A DNA stretch of 5,672 nt, from assembly GCA_021323835.1 (NCBI GenBank), contig JAJPKI010000006.1, positions 1 through 5,672 of the forward strand, written 5' to 3'. Source of the stretch: Verrucomicrobiota bacterium. Lineage in GTDB: Bacteria > Verrucomicrobiota > Verrucomicrobiia > Limisphaerales > UBA11358. The notes beneath the pieces were generated by a model. The model saw nothing but the letters and a program-made list of their open reading frames with translations, did not search any database and had not been told where the DNA came from. This document shows, in pieces, positions 1 to 4,732 of this stretch. The first letter of the stretch is position 1, and every line of letters begins with the position of its first letter. Made by a program: the position numbers and the translations under genes.

Positions 1-3000
1 CCGTCGCCCGCGCCGAAGGTGGCGGGATGTCCGGCGACGCCCGGCCAGAGCGTATCTTCGATGTCCACGGGCGCGGCGTTGGTGCCGTTGCCACCCAGTG
101 TGGTGGTGAAGCCCGCCGTCAGGCTAATGTTTTCCGTCAGTTGATTGGCAATGCCGCCGTTGTTGTTGATGGTGTTTAAAATATATGTGCCGTCGTTCAC
201 CGTCGTGCCGCTGTTGTGATTGTCCGTGCCGGCAATGACCACCGTGCCGTTGGTGCCCGTCTTGATAATTTGCGCCGTGCCATTAATTGCATCATTCAAT
301 GTCAGTGTCGTGCTATTGGCTGTATTAATTGCTACGAAGCCATTCATCGTCATCGGTCCGACAACGGTGTTGTTGCCATTGGCGTTAATGAGCGTGGTCG
401 CGTCCGAAATACTCGAGCCCATGGTGATTTTTTTGTTTAACTGGTTAGTCAAGCTATACAACTGGAGTGCGGCTCCATTTTCGACGAGCAAGTTACTTTG
501 CGTATTGCCTACGCTGGTCAGCGTGCCGTTGAGTTCCAACGTGCCGCCTTGCACATCAATATCGCCGAGCGACGGGTCAACGATGAGATTGGCGAGCGAA
601 ACAAAGTTCGCGCCTTTTTTGGTCAAATTCCACGGGCTGCCCGCCGGCGTGACGCCGAGACTGCCGCCGCGAATATCAAATCGGCCGGTCGCATTCGCGC
701 CGCCAATGCTTGTGTCGCCTGTGAGCATGACTTGTTGCAATGCATTTTGCTGCGAGTTGACGCCGCTGTTGATGATGGCGCCATTGCCATCTGTGCCGTT
801 ACCGGAAACAATCACTTGTTCCGCGCCGAGGTTGAGCGCGTTCGCGCCAAGACCGGGGGCAGCTACATCGAGCGTTGAGCCACTTGCAATGACAGTGTTG
901 CCGTTGGTCGAGCCGAGAGCGCTGCTGTTGTTGACTTGAACGATGGTGCCGTTGGTGGCGAGCAATGGACCGCCGAACGAATTTGCGCCATTCAATGCGA
1001 GTGTGCTGCCCGCGCCTTCCTGCGTTACCGAGCCGGTGCCACTGATGGATGTGTCCACGGATTGATTTGCGGTGCTGTCGAATATCAGTGCGCCGTTGTC
1101 GCCGACGGGTCCTGTGCCAATGCTGCCGTTGGCGTCGTTGTTGCCGACTTGCACCGTGCCGTTGACAATGCTTAAGCCGCCGCTGAAATCATTGACGCCG
1201 CTGTTATCTAAAATCCATGTGCCATTGCCATCTTTGACAATAGGATTTGTTCCTGTGATGCCGCCGACACCGCTGAAGACATAAGTATGCGACAAGCTGT
1301 TGCTCAATGTAACGCCAGCCGGATTCATGAAGTCAGTCAAGTTGACATTGAAATTCGCCGCGCTGTCGGGGAACGTCAGCAAATCACCGTCTAAATAATT
1401 TGTTCCGTGTCCGCTGATGAGCCAGTTGGCTGTGGCAAAATCCCAATCGCTGCTGACGTTACCATTCCAATTGATGCTGACGGTAATCGGACCGTTGGTG
1501 ATGACTACGTAAATCGTGCTGGTCGTGGTGTCATTGGAAATGAACCCTTGATACGCCGGCGAAGGAAATTGCGGAACCAGTGTGTTCGGGTCGCCGGTCA
1601 AGCTGGTGTAAGTCACAAGCGGGAACGTATGCGGCCATTCACCTTCGCGTGGCATATTATCAATATGAATCGTATTTTGTGTGCCGGCCAGAGTCAGCGC
1701 GCCGTTATAGCTGGCCACCAAAGAAGCTGAAGAAATTTCCAGCGTGCCATCCGTCAAATTTAAAATGCCGCTGCCTGAGCTGCTGGCGGAATTAATTTTG
1801 AATGTTCCGCCGTTGACGTTCACCGATTGGGTTGTGGGAATATTGTAACTCACGCCGGACACATCAAAGGTGCCGCCGTTGACATTTACGACCGGGCTGT
1901 TGTTGATTGCGCCGCTGCCGGTCAATTGCAACACGCCATTGCTAATTGTAGTGTTGCCGGTGTAAGTCTCGTTATTTCGGAAGGTTTCAATACCCGCGCC
2001 AATTTTGGTTACTGCGATTGAACCATTCCCTGATGCAATAAGCCCAAAGAAACTGCCCGATTGGTCATTGTCGCCGAGCGTAAGAATGGAAGTTGTGGCC
2101 GACGTGTTGGTAATCATGCAATCGTGACCATCAGCATCGGCTCCGCTGTCCGAAAGACCGTTAATGGTTTCATTAAAGCCATTCATATTCCAAATTGCCC
2201 TGCCGGAGCTGGTCTGTTCAATAATGACATTGCCATAGCCAAAGCCATTGGGAATGACTTCGTTGTTACTGCTTACCAAAGTATTAACTCTGCTTCCGCC
2301 ATCGGCAGCGATATGCGTATCTCCGGTCCAACTGTCACTCGAATCGGCGAGGCTCATCGTTCCGTTGCGGGATGGAGAGCCGATTGACAAACTGAACGGC
2401 CCCGAAATGGGTCCATTTATAAATGTCGTGTCGCAACCCAGGGATGTGTCACCCATCAATGTAACCGGGCCATTCACAGTCGCGCCACGGAACACGCCAA
2501 AATGTTCATGAGCATCACCAAGACCGGCGACAACACAATGATTGGTGTAAGTGCCGCCTAAAAGATAGCAGCCCGGAAAAACATACACATCTCCGGTGCC
2601 GGCGGAATTTTTGAAAGTGCCGTCCGCATTGGTGTTTTGAATTTCTGCGGCTTCCTGTTGGACGCGACCTTGAACCAAATACAAACCGCCGGAAAACGTA
2701 TTGCCGCCATCCAGTTTGATGCTACCGGGACCGACTTTGACCACGGACACGGGCGCGTTTCCATTGTCTGTGATGTTACATTCAAAAATGGTCGTGCCGC
2801 TGGATTCGCTCGGATAATTCGCAGCAATCACAATTTCGCCGGTCGTATTATCTGCGCCGCCGGCCGTCAAGGTGCCAATGCTGCCGTCGCCGATGATTCC
2901 GTTGCCGGTTTGAACCACGCTATTGGAGCCGCCGAAAAATGCAGTTGCAACCGCTCCATTTCGGAGAATGCCGCCGTATTGGCCCAGGCGAAGTGTGTTG

Positions 3001-4535
3001 CTGACGCCAATGGAAAAAGTGGAGCCTTGAATGGCAAACCATTTTATTGCGTTGATGTCCGTCAACGTGCCTGCGCCATCCGTGTCCAAATTGATAGCGG
3101 TAGCGCCTGCTGAATCGTCTATGTTAATGTTCGGTGGCTGCGGACTTCCCGCAATTTGGCTGACAATCGTCCCCGCGCCTGCATTAACATTTGAAAATCC
3201 GGTGTAATTGATAATGTTGCCGTTGATGTCCACCGCGGCAAAATTTGTTCCCAAAACAATGTCCTGCCCGCCATTGCTGCCTTCATGGAAAATCACTGGG
3301 CCGTTGGTGTCCGCGCTCAAAAGCGCCCAGCCGCCGAGAATGCCATTAACATTTGCCGTCGTCGTATTGACGTGTCCGCCGCCAGATTGCTCAGGCGTGA
3401 CAAAAATCATCACGCCACCCGGTTCATGACTGATGTTTCCCAAGCCCAGATTGACCGTGCCGCTGCTTCCGTTGGTCGCTTCAATTACTGACAATCCCAA
3501 TGTAGCAAATGCGCTGGCAAAATTTTGCGAGTCCGCCTCGGAACCGCCAGCCATCAGCAAACGCGCAACGTTTTGATCACTCAACCCTGCATTTCCACCA
3601 CCGGATACAAACGATGAACTGGAATTGATGACCCCACCGCTCGCTGTTGAGGGACCCATGTTCAATAAAAGTGTGCCGGTGGAATTTGTCGTCGGCCCGG
3701 TATAAGTATTAACGCCGGAAAGCGCCAAGGTGCCGTAACCGGCTTTGTAAAGGCCGCCAGTGCCGCCGTTATTCGCAATGACGCCGGCATAAGTTAACGT
3801 GTTGCCGGAATCAACGGTAAGACCACCCCATCCGCTACCTGATGTTGGTCCCAATGCGATACCGCGATTGGGATTAATTAATAAATTGCCACTGGCTTCC
3901 AAGGAACCGCCATTGAGCACCAGCCGTCCCGCTTGCGGCGATGCCAAATCATTGGTTGTGCCCAGGCTCAAATCACTCGCCGGCACAACGGTCCCGCCGT
4001 CCACTTCCAATGTTCCGGCAAATATATTCGTCGTCTGGTTCGTCGCGCCGTAATTCAAATCCACTTCACCGTTTCCGTTAATAAGAATTCCGCCGGGACC
4101 TTGAATTTCTTTATTCACAACCAGAAGGCCGTTATCAACCAAATTCATTATCATCGTATTACTGGTGACGAGCGATAAATTGAAAGTTTGCGGCGTAAAA
4201 GCCTGACCATTGGTAACGGCGTTCACCGCTACATTGCGACCTTCCAGCACAAATGCTCCCGCCGGAGTGGCGAAAGTAATACTGTTAAATGAAGTGCCTA
4301 CCGTGAAATTGTTTGAAGTCACCAGCCCGACCGAGCCGGTGAAAATCAAATCATCCCCCGCCAGCGGAACTGTATTGCCCTGCCAATTGCCTGCCGTGCG
4401 CCAGAAAATATCATTGCCGCCACCGCCATCCCAGATGTCCGTGCCGGCGAGTGCAGCAATCGGCGCGCATAAACACGCGACCATCGTCATTATTGAGGGG
4501 AATAATCGGCCTGGGATACGGATGAGGTTTTTCAT
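1..4535 (-). CDS. Giant secreted beta-helix protein with autotransporter-associated beta-strand (PATR-like) repeats, C-terminus beyond window
   Basis: This frame runs from ATG at 4535 to the left edge: 1,511 complete codons with no in-frame stop, checked row by row. The protein is probably exported by Sec and folds as a long beta-helix or beta-solenoid on or outside the cell; its ligand and function are unknown. Seen: a signal peptide (residues 1-30), a Trp-rich opening module (35-65) that recurs at 1023-1055, at least seven PATR-like repeats (near 264, 600, 844, 1101, 1172, 1306 and 1425), and a GGWA-type segment (397-447). Composition is rich in Gly, Asn, Thr, Ser and Val and very poor in Lys (about 16 by eye, six at the K-x-G start of a repeat). 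The start is supported by GGGAGAAG 8 nt upstream. Family knowledge: these repeats occur in true autotransporters but also in many Verrucomicrobiota and Planctomycetota secreted proteins that lack a barrel, so type V secretion cannot be claimed. A barrel, PEP-CTERM-like or other sorting tail would lie outside the window. The gene lies 197 bp downstream of, and co-directional with, a PBP-AraC regulator. Confidence 0.93.
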   Translation of the reverse strand, partial: MKNLIRIPGRLFPSIMTMVACLCAPIAALAGTDIWDGGGGNDIFWRTAGNWQGNTVPLAGDDLIFTGSVGLVTSNNFTVGTSFNSITFATPAGAFVLEGRNVAVNAVTNGQAFTPQTFNLSLVTSNTMIMNLVDNGLLVVNKEIQGPGGILINGNGEVDLNYGATNQTTNIFAGTLEVDGGTVVPASDLSLGTTNDLASPQAGRLVLNGGSLEASGNLLINPNRGIALGPTSGSGWGGLTVDSGNTLTYAGVIANNGGTGGLYKAGYGTLALSGVNTYTGPTTNSTGTLLLNMGPSTASGGVINSSSSFVSGGGNAGLSDQNVARLLMAGGSEADSQNFASAFATLGLSVIEATNGSSGTVNLGLGNISHEPGGVMIFVTPEQSGGGHVNTTTANVNGILGGWALLSADTNGPVIFHEGSNGGQDIVLGTNFAAVDINGNIINYTGFSNVNAGAGTIVSQIAGSPQPPNINIDDSAGATAINLDTDGAGTLTDINAIKWFAIQGSTFSIGVSNTLRLGQYGGILRNGAVATAFFGGSNSVVQTGNGIIGDGSIGTLTAGGADNTTGEIVIAANYPSESSGTTIFECNITDNGNAPVSVVKVGPGSIKLDGGNTFSGGLYLVQGRVQQEAAEIQNTNADGTFKNSAGTGDVYVFPGCYLLGGTYTNHCVVAGLGDAHEHFGVFRGATVNGPVTLMGDTSLGCDTTFINGPISGPFSLSIGSPSRNGTMSLADSSDSWTGDTHIAADGGSRVNTLVSSNNEVIPNGFGYGNVIIEQTSSGRAIWNMNGFNETINGLSDSGADADGHDCMITNTSATTSILTLGDNDQSGSFFGLIASGNGSIAVTKIGAGIETFRNNETYTGNTTISNGVLQLTGSGAINNSPVVNVNGGTFDVSGVSYNIPTTQSVNVNGGTFKINSASSSGSGILNLTDGTLEISSASLVASYNGALTLAGTQNTIHIDNMPREGEWPHTFPLVTYTSLTGDPNTLVPQFPSPAYQGFISNDTTTSTIYVVITNGPITVSINWNGNVSSDWDFATANWLISGHGTNYLDGDLLTFPDSAANFNVNLTDFMNPAGVTLSNSLSHTYVFSGVGGITGTNPIVKDGNGTWILDNSGVNDFSGGLSIVNGTVQVGNNDANGSIGTGPVGDNGALIFDSTANQSVDTSISGTGSVTQEGAGSTLALNGANSFGGPLLATNGTIVQVNNSSALGSTNGNTVIASGSTLDVAAPGLGANALNLGAEQVIVSGNGTDGNGAIINSGVNSQQNALQQVMLTGDTSIGGANATGRFDIRGGSLGVTPAGSPWNLTKKGANFVSLANLIVDPSLGDIDVQGGTLELNGTLTSVGNTQSNLLVENGAALQLYSLTNQLNKKITMGSSISDATTLINANGNNTVVGPMTMNGFVAINTANSTTLTLNDAINGTAQIIKTGTNGTVVIAGTDNHNSGTTVNDGTYILNTINNNGGIANQLTENISLTAGFTTTLGGNGTNAAPVDIEDTLWPGVAGHPATFGAGD
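3..95 (-). other. Late beta-helix segment with a diverged 'G-G-N-G-T ... L-x-P-G' motif
   Basis: The last visible residues are G-G-N-G-T-N-A-A-P-V-D-I, then L-W-P-G-V-A-G-H-P-A-T-F. In family members a 'GSGT..G.V.V..G..LSPG.SPGT' motif marks the approach to the end of the beta-helix, often shortly before the C-terminal sorting region. Here L-S-P-G is L-W-P-G. This suggests the C-terminus is not far beyond the edge, but its type cannot be seen. Confidence 0.5.
177..263 (-). repeat. PATR-like beta-strand repeat 7 (residues 1425-1453)
   Basis: The unit reads K-T-G-T-N-G-T-V-V-I-A-G-T-D, then N-S-G-T-T-V-N-D-G-T-Y-I-L. It keeps the S-G-T-T-V-N-x-G-T centre and end of the repeat family. The preceding L-T-L-N-D-A-I-N-G-T-A-Q-I-I is the usual strand before a repeat. 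Confidence 0.75.
531..725 (-). repeat. Extended repeat unit with PATR-like repeat 6 (residues 1271-1335)
   Basis: The unit starts L-T-G-D-T-S-I-G-G, continues G-R-F-D-I-R-G-G, then W-N-L-T-K-K-G-A-N-F-V-S-L, and closes G-D-I-D-V-Q-G-G-T-L-E-L. This variant 'LTGD..IGG.GR.DI.GG...LTK.G.N.V.L...GDI.V..GTL' unit is known from large secreted proteins with autotransporter-associated repeats. It differs from the N-T-Y-T-G type by lacking that central motif. Confidence 0.7.
933..1022 (-). repeat. PATR-like beta-strand repeat 5 (residues 1172-1201)
   Basis: The unit reads Q-E-G-A-G-S-T-L-A-L-N-G-A-N-S-F-G-G, then T-N-G-T-I-V-Q-V. It has Q in place of K and an extra Ser before T-L. The next residues, S-S-A-L-G-S-T-N-G-N-T-V-I and S-G-S-T-L-D-V, match the usual 'ALG...T.V..GATLDL' continuation seen after such repeats. 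Confidence 0.78.
1146..1235 (-). repeat. PATR-like beta-strand repeat 4 (residues 1101-1130)
   Basis: The unit reads K-D-G-N-G-T-W-I-L-D-N, then N-D-F-S-G-G-L-S-I, then N-G-T-V-Q-V. It keeps the K-x-G-x-G-T-W/L-x-L start, the N-x-F-S-G centre and the closing N-G-T-V, with a slightly longer linker (S-G-V). It is the first repeat after the second Trp-rich module. Confidence 0.8.
1371..1469 (-). other. Trp-rich opening module, copy 2 (residues 1023-1055)
   Basis: In mid-protein the sequence reads N-W-N-G-N-V-S-S-D-W-D-F-A-T-A-N-W, and after a 9-residue insert D-G-D-L-L-T-F. The order matches the module at residues 35-65: W-x-G, W-x-x-A-x-x-N-W, G-D-(D)-L-x-F. Such modules normally mark the beginning of a beta-helix, so the protein looks like two blocks joined end to end. 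It is followed by its own set of PATR-like repeats (4-7). Confidence 0.7.
1731..1892 (-). repeat. Triplicated V-N-V-N-G-G-T-F beta-strand motif (residues 882-935)
   Basis: Three short strand motifs follow each other: V-N-V-N-G-G-T-F-D-V-S (near 1854-1892), V-N-V-N-G-G-T-F-K-I-N (near 1791-1823) and L-N-L-T-D-G-T-L-E-I-S (near 1731-1763). The first two share nearly identical DNA (ccgccgttgac on the plus strand), which suggests recent duplication; the third is more diverged. They probably form successive coils of the beta-helix directly after repeat 3. Confidence 0.75.
1923..2183 (-). repeat. Extended repeat unit with PATR-like repeat 3 (residues 785-871)
   Basis: The unit begins N-G-F-N-E-T-I-N-G-L, passes through T-S-I-L-T-L-G-D-N-D-Q-S-G-S-F-F-G, and ends in the beta-strand repeat proper (1923-2006): K-I-G-A-G, then N-E-T-Y-T-G-N-T-T-I, then N-G-V-L-Q-L. 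This N-G-F-x-Q/E-T-I-x-G-L ... L-x-x-G-x-N/D-x-x-S-G-x-F-x-G ... K-x-G-x-G order is a well-known composite unit of these proteins. Here the central G-T-L-x-L has become I-E-T-F-R. Confidence 0.8.
2661..2738 (-). repeat. PATR-like beta-strand repeat 2 (residues 600-625)
   Basis: The unit reads K-V-G-P-G-S-I-K-L-D-G, then N-T-F-S-G-G-L, then Q-G-R-V. It keeps the K-x-G-x-G start, the N-T-F/Y-x-G centre and the closing G-x-V/L, but has lost the T-T pair. It is diverged yet in register with the other units. Confidence 0.75.
3195..3347 (-). other. GGWA-type spacer segment within the beta-helix (residues 397-447)
   Basis: The segment carries N-G-I-L-G-G-W-A, later G-T-N-F-A-A-V-D, and ends in N-Y-T-G-F. 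This resembles the 'I-I-G-G-W-A ... W/F-A-x-x-D/N ... Y' element that recurs between beta-strand repeats in large secreted proteins of Verrucomicrobiota and Planctomycetota. The resemblance is from memory of the family, not a database comparison. The following residues (S-P-Q-P-P-N-I-N-I-D-D) look like a less repetitive loop. Confidence 0.5.
3660..3746 (-). repeat. PATR-like beta-strand repeat 1 (residues 264-292)
   Basis: This is the best match in the protein to the autotransporter-associated beta-strand repeat: K-A-G-Y-G-T-L-A-L-S-G, then N-T-Y-T-G-P-T-T, then T-G-T-L-L-L-N. The family pattern is K-x-G-x-G-T-L-x-L-S-G-x-N-T-Y-T-G-x-T-T-x-x-x-G-T-L. Each unit usually contributes about one coil of a beta-helix. 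Confidence 0.85.
4341..4433 (-). other. Trp-rich opening module, copy 1 (residues 35-65)
   Basis: Just after the signal peptide the protein reads W-D-G-G-G-G-N-D, then W-R-T-A-G-N-W, then G-D-D-L-I-F. This WDGG...W-x-T-A-x-NW...GDD-h-h-F pattern is a common N-terminal opening of bacterial secreted proteins with autotransporter-associated beta-strand repeats. It probably forms the first turns or cap of the beta-helix. A diverged second copy lies at 1371-1469. Confidence 0.7.
4446..4535 (-). other. Sec signal peptide of the giant repeat protein
   Basis: Residues 1-30 begin MKNLIRIPGR, a positively charged n-region. An uncharged hydrophobic stretch follows (about residues 11-27, with Ile, Met, Val, Leu, Ala and Cys), then an A-L-A motif at 28-30. 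Signal peptidase I cleavage is predicted after Ala30, so the mature protein starts G-T-D-I-W. Cys21 and Cys23 lie inside the hydrophobic core. The M-V-A-C context is a poor lipobox and sits before, not at the end of, the hydrophobic run, so a lipoprotein is less likely. Confidence 0.8.
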
Positions 4536-4543
4536 AAGTCTTT

Positions 4544-4551
4544 CTTCTCCC
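4544..4551 (-). promoter_or_regulatory. Ribosome binding site of the giant repeat protein
   Basis: On the minus strand GGGAGAAG lies 8 nt before the ATG at 4533-4535. It supports this start over the in-frame Met codons at residues 16 and 18, which would destroy the signal peptide. Confidence 0.7.
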
Positions 4552-4610
4552 GACGCGACGACAATTCAGCGGCGTTAGTTCGCCCGTGATCGCACTATCA
4601 GGAATTGTTA

Positions 4611-4632
4611 CTGTTGTATCGAATTGCAACAG
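4611..4632. promoter_or_regulatory. Inverted repeat overlapping the predicted -10
   Basis: Perfect 6-bp arms CTGTTG (4611-4616) and CAACAG (4627-4632) flank a 10-bp centre. The repeat covers the predicted -10 and part of the spacer. It could be an operator for a second, dimeric repressor, or a weak hairpin. Short arms of this kind also arise by chance. Confidence 0.3.
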
Positions 4633-4642
4633 CTGCCCTCAA
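4613..4642 (-). promoter_or_regulatory. Candidate sigma70-type promoter for the giant repeat protein
   Basis: On the minus strand a -35-like TTGAGG (4637-4642) and a -10-like TACAAC (4613-4618) are separated by 18 bp. Each box matches the E. coli consensus at about four of six positions, so the promoter is weak and would be expected to need an activator. The 21-bp-period direct repeat ends two bases upstream of the -35, which raises confidence in this placement. The implied 5' leader is roughly 70 nt. Promoter consensus in this phylum is poorly known. Confidence 0.4.
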
Positions 4643-4643
4643 T

Positions 4644-4680
4644 GAACTTTCCCGAAAAAGAATAGGACTTTCCCGACAAA
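4644..4680 (-). promoter_or_regulatory. 21-bp-period direct repeat, candidate operator for the AraC-type regulator
   Basis: On the plus strand ACTTTCCCGA occurs at 4646-4655 and again at 4667-4676, exactly 21 bp apart. Extending to 4644-4659 versus 4665-4680 gives 14 of 16 matching positions. On the coding strand the half-site reads TCGGGAAAGT. E. coli AraC and XylR, whose DNA-binding domain the upstream regulator shares, bind direct repeats about two helical turns apart next to or overlapping the -35. This layout matches. Binding by this regulator is inferred. Confidence 0.6.
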
Positions 4681-4732
4681 TCTTAATTTTTTCGCAACAA
4701 CGCTGACTTTTTTTGTCACACCCAAATCAAAA

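Noticed and set aside
220..939. Plus-strand 239-codon open frame with hydrophobic stretches resembling a membrane protein
   Set aside because: It is antisense to the repeat gene. Its Leu/Val/Pro-rich sequence is the reverse complement of Asn/Thr/Gly codons, and the minus frame has a signal peptide, family repeats and no stop.
2637..3113. Plus-strand 158-codon open frame
   Set aside because: It lies in the antisense of the same gene, has no recognisable domain, and has no plausible ribosome binding site that I could see. Other plus-strand frames between 936 and 4578 were rejected for the same reason.
4446..4535. Lipoprotein signal (Cys21 preceded by M-V-A)
   Set aside because: Residue -3 is Met, and the hydrophobic run continues past the Cys to a good A-L-A cleavage site. 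An ordinary signal peptidase I site is more likely.
1..4535. Calling the large protein a true type Va autotransporter
   Set aside because: The beta-strand repeats alone do not prove a C-terminal beta-barrel, and the C-terminus is outside the window. In phyla with this protein style most such proteins lack a barrel.
1..4535. CRISPR array or simple DNA tandem repeat
   Set aside because: Recurring short words such as gccgttggt encode T-N-G or N-G in one frame at irregular spacing, so they reflect protein repeats rather than an array.
4411..4629. Minus-strand 72-codon open frame covering the leader and start of the repeat gene
   Set aside because: It is out of frame with the signal-peptide-bearing gene, overlaps the promoter region, and encodes nothing recognisable.
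4704..4718. Rho-independent terminator after the regulator
   Set aside because: The TGAC/GTCA stem is only 4 bp with an A-only loop, has low GC, and is not followed by a T-run on the minus strand.
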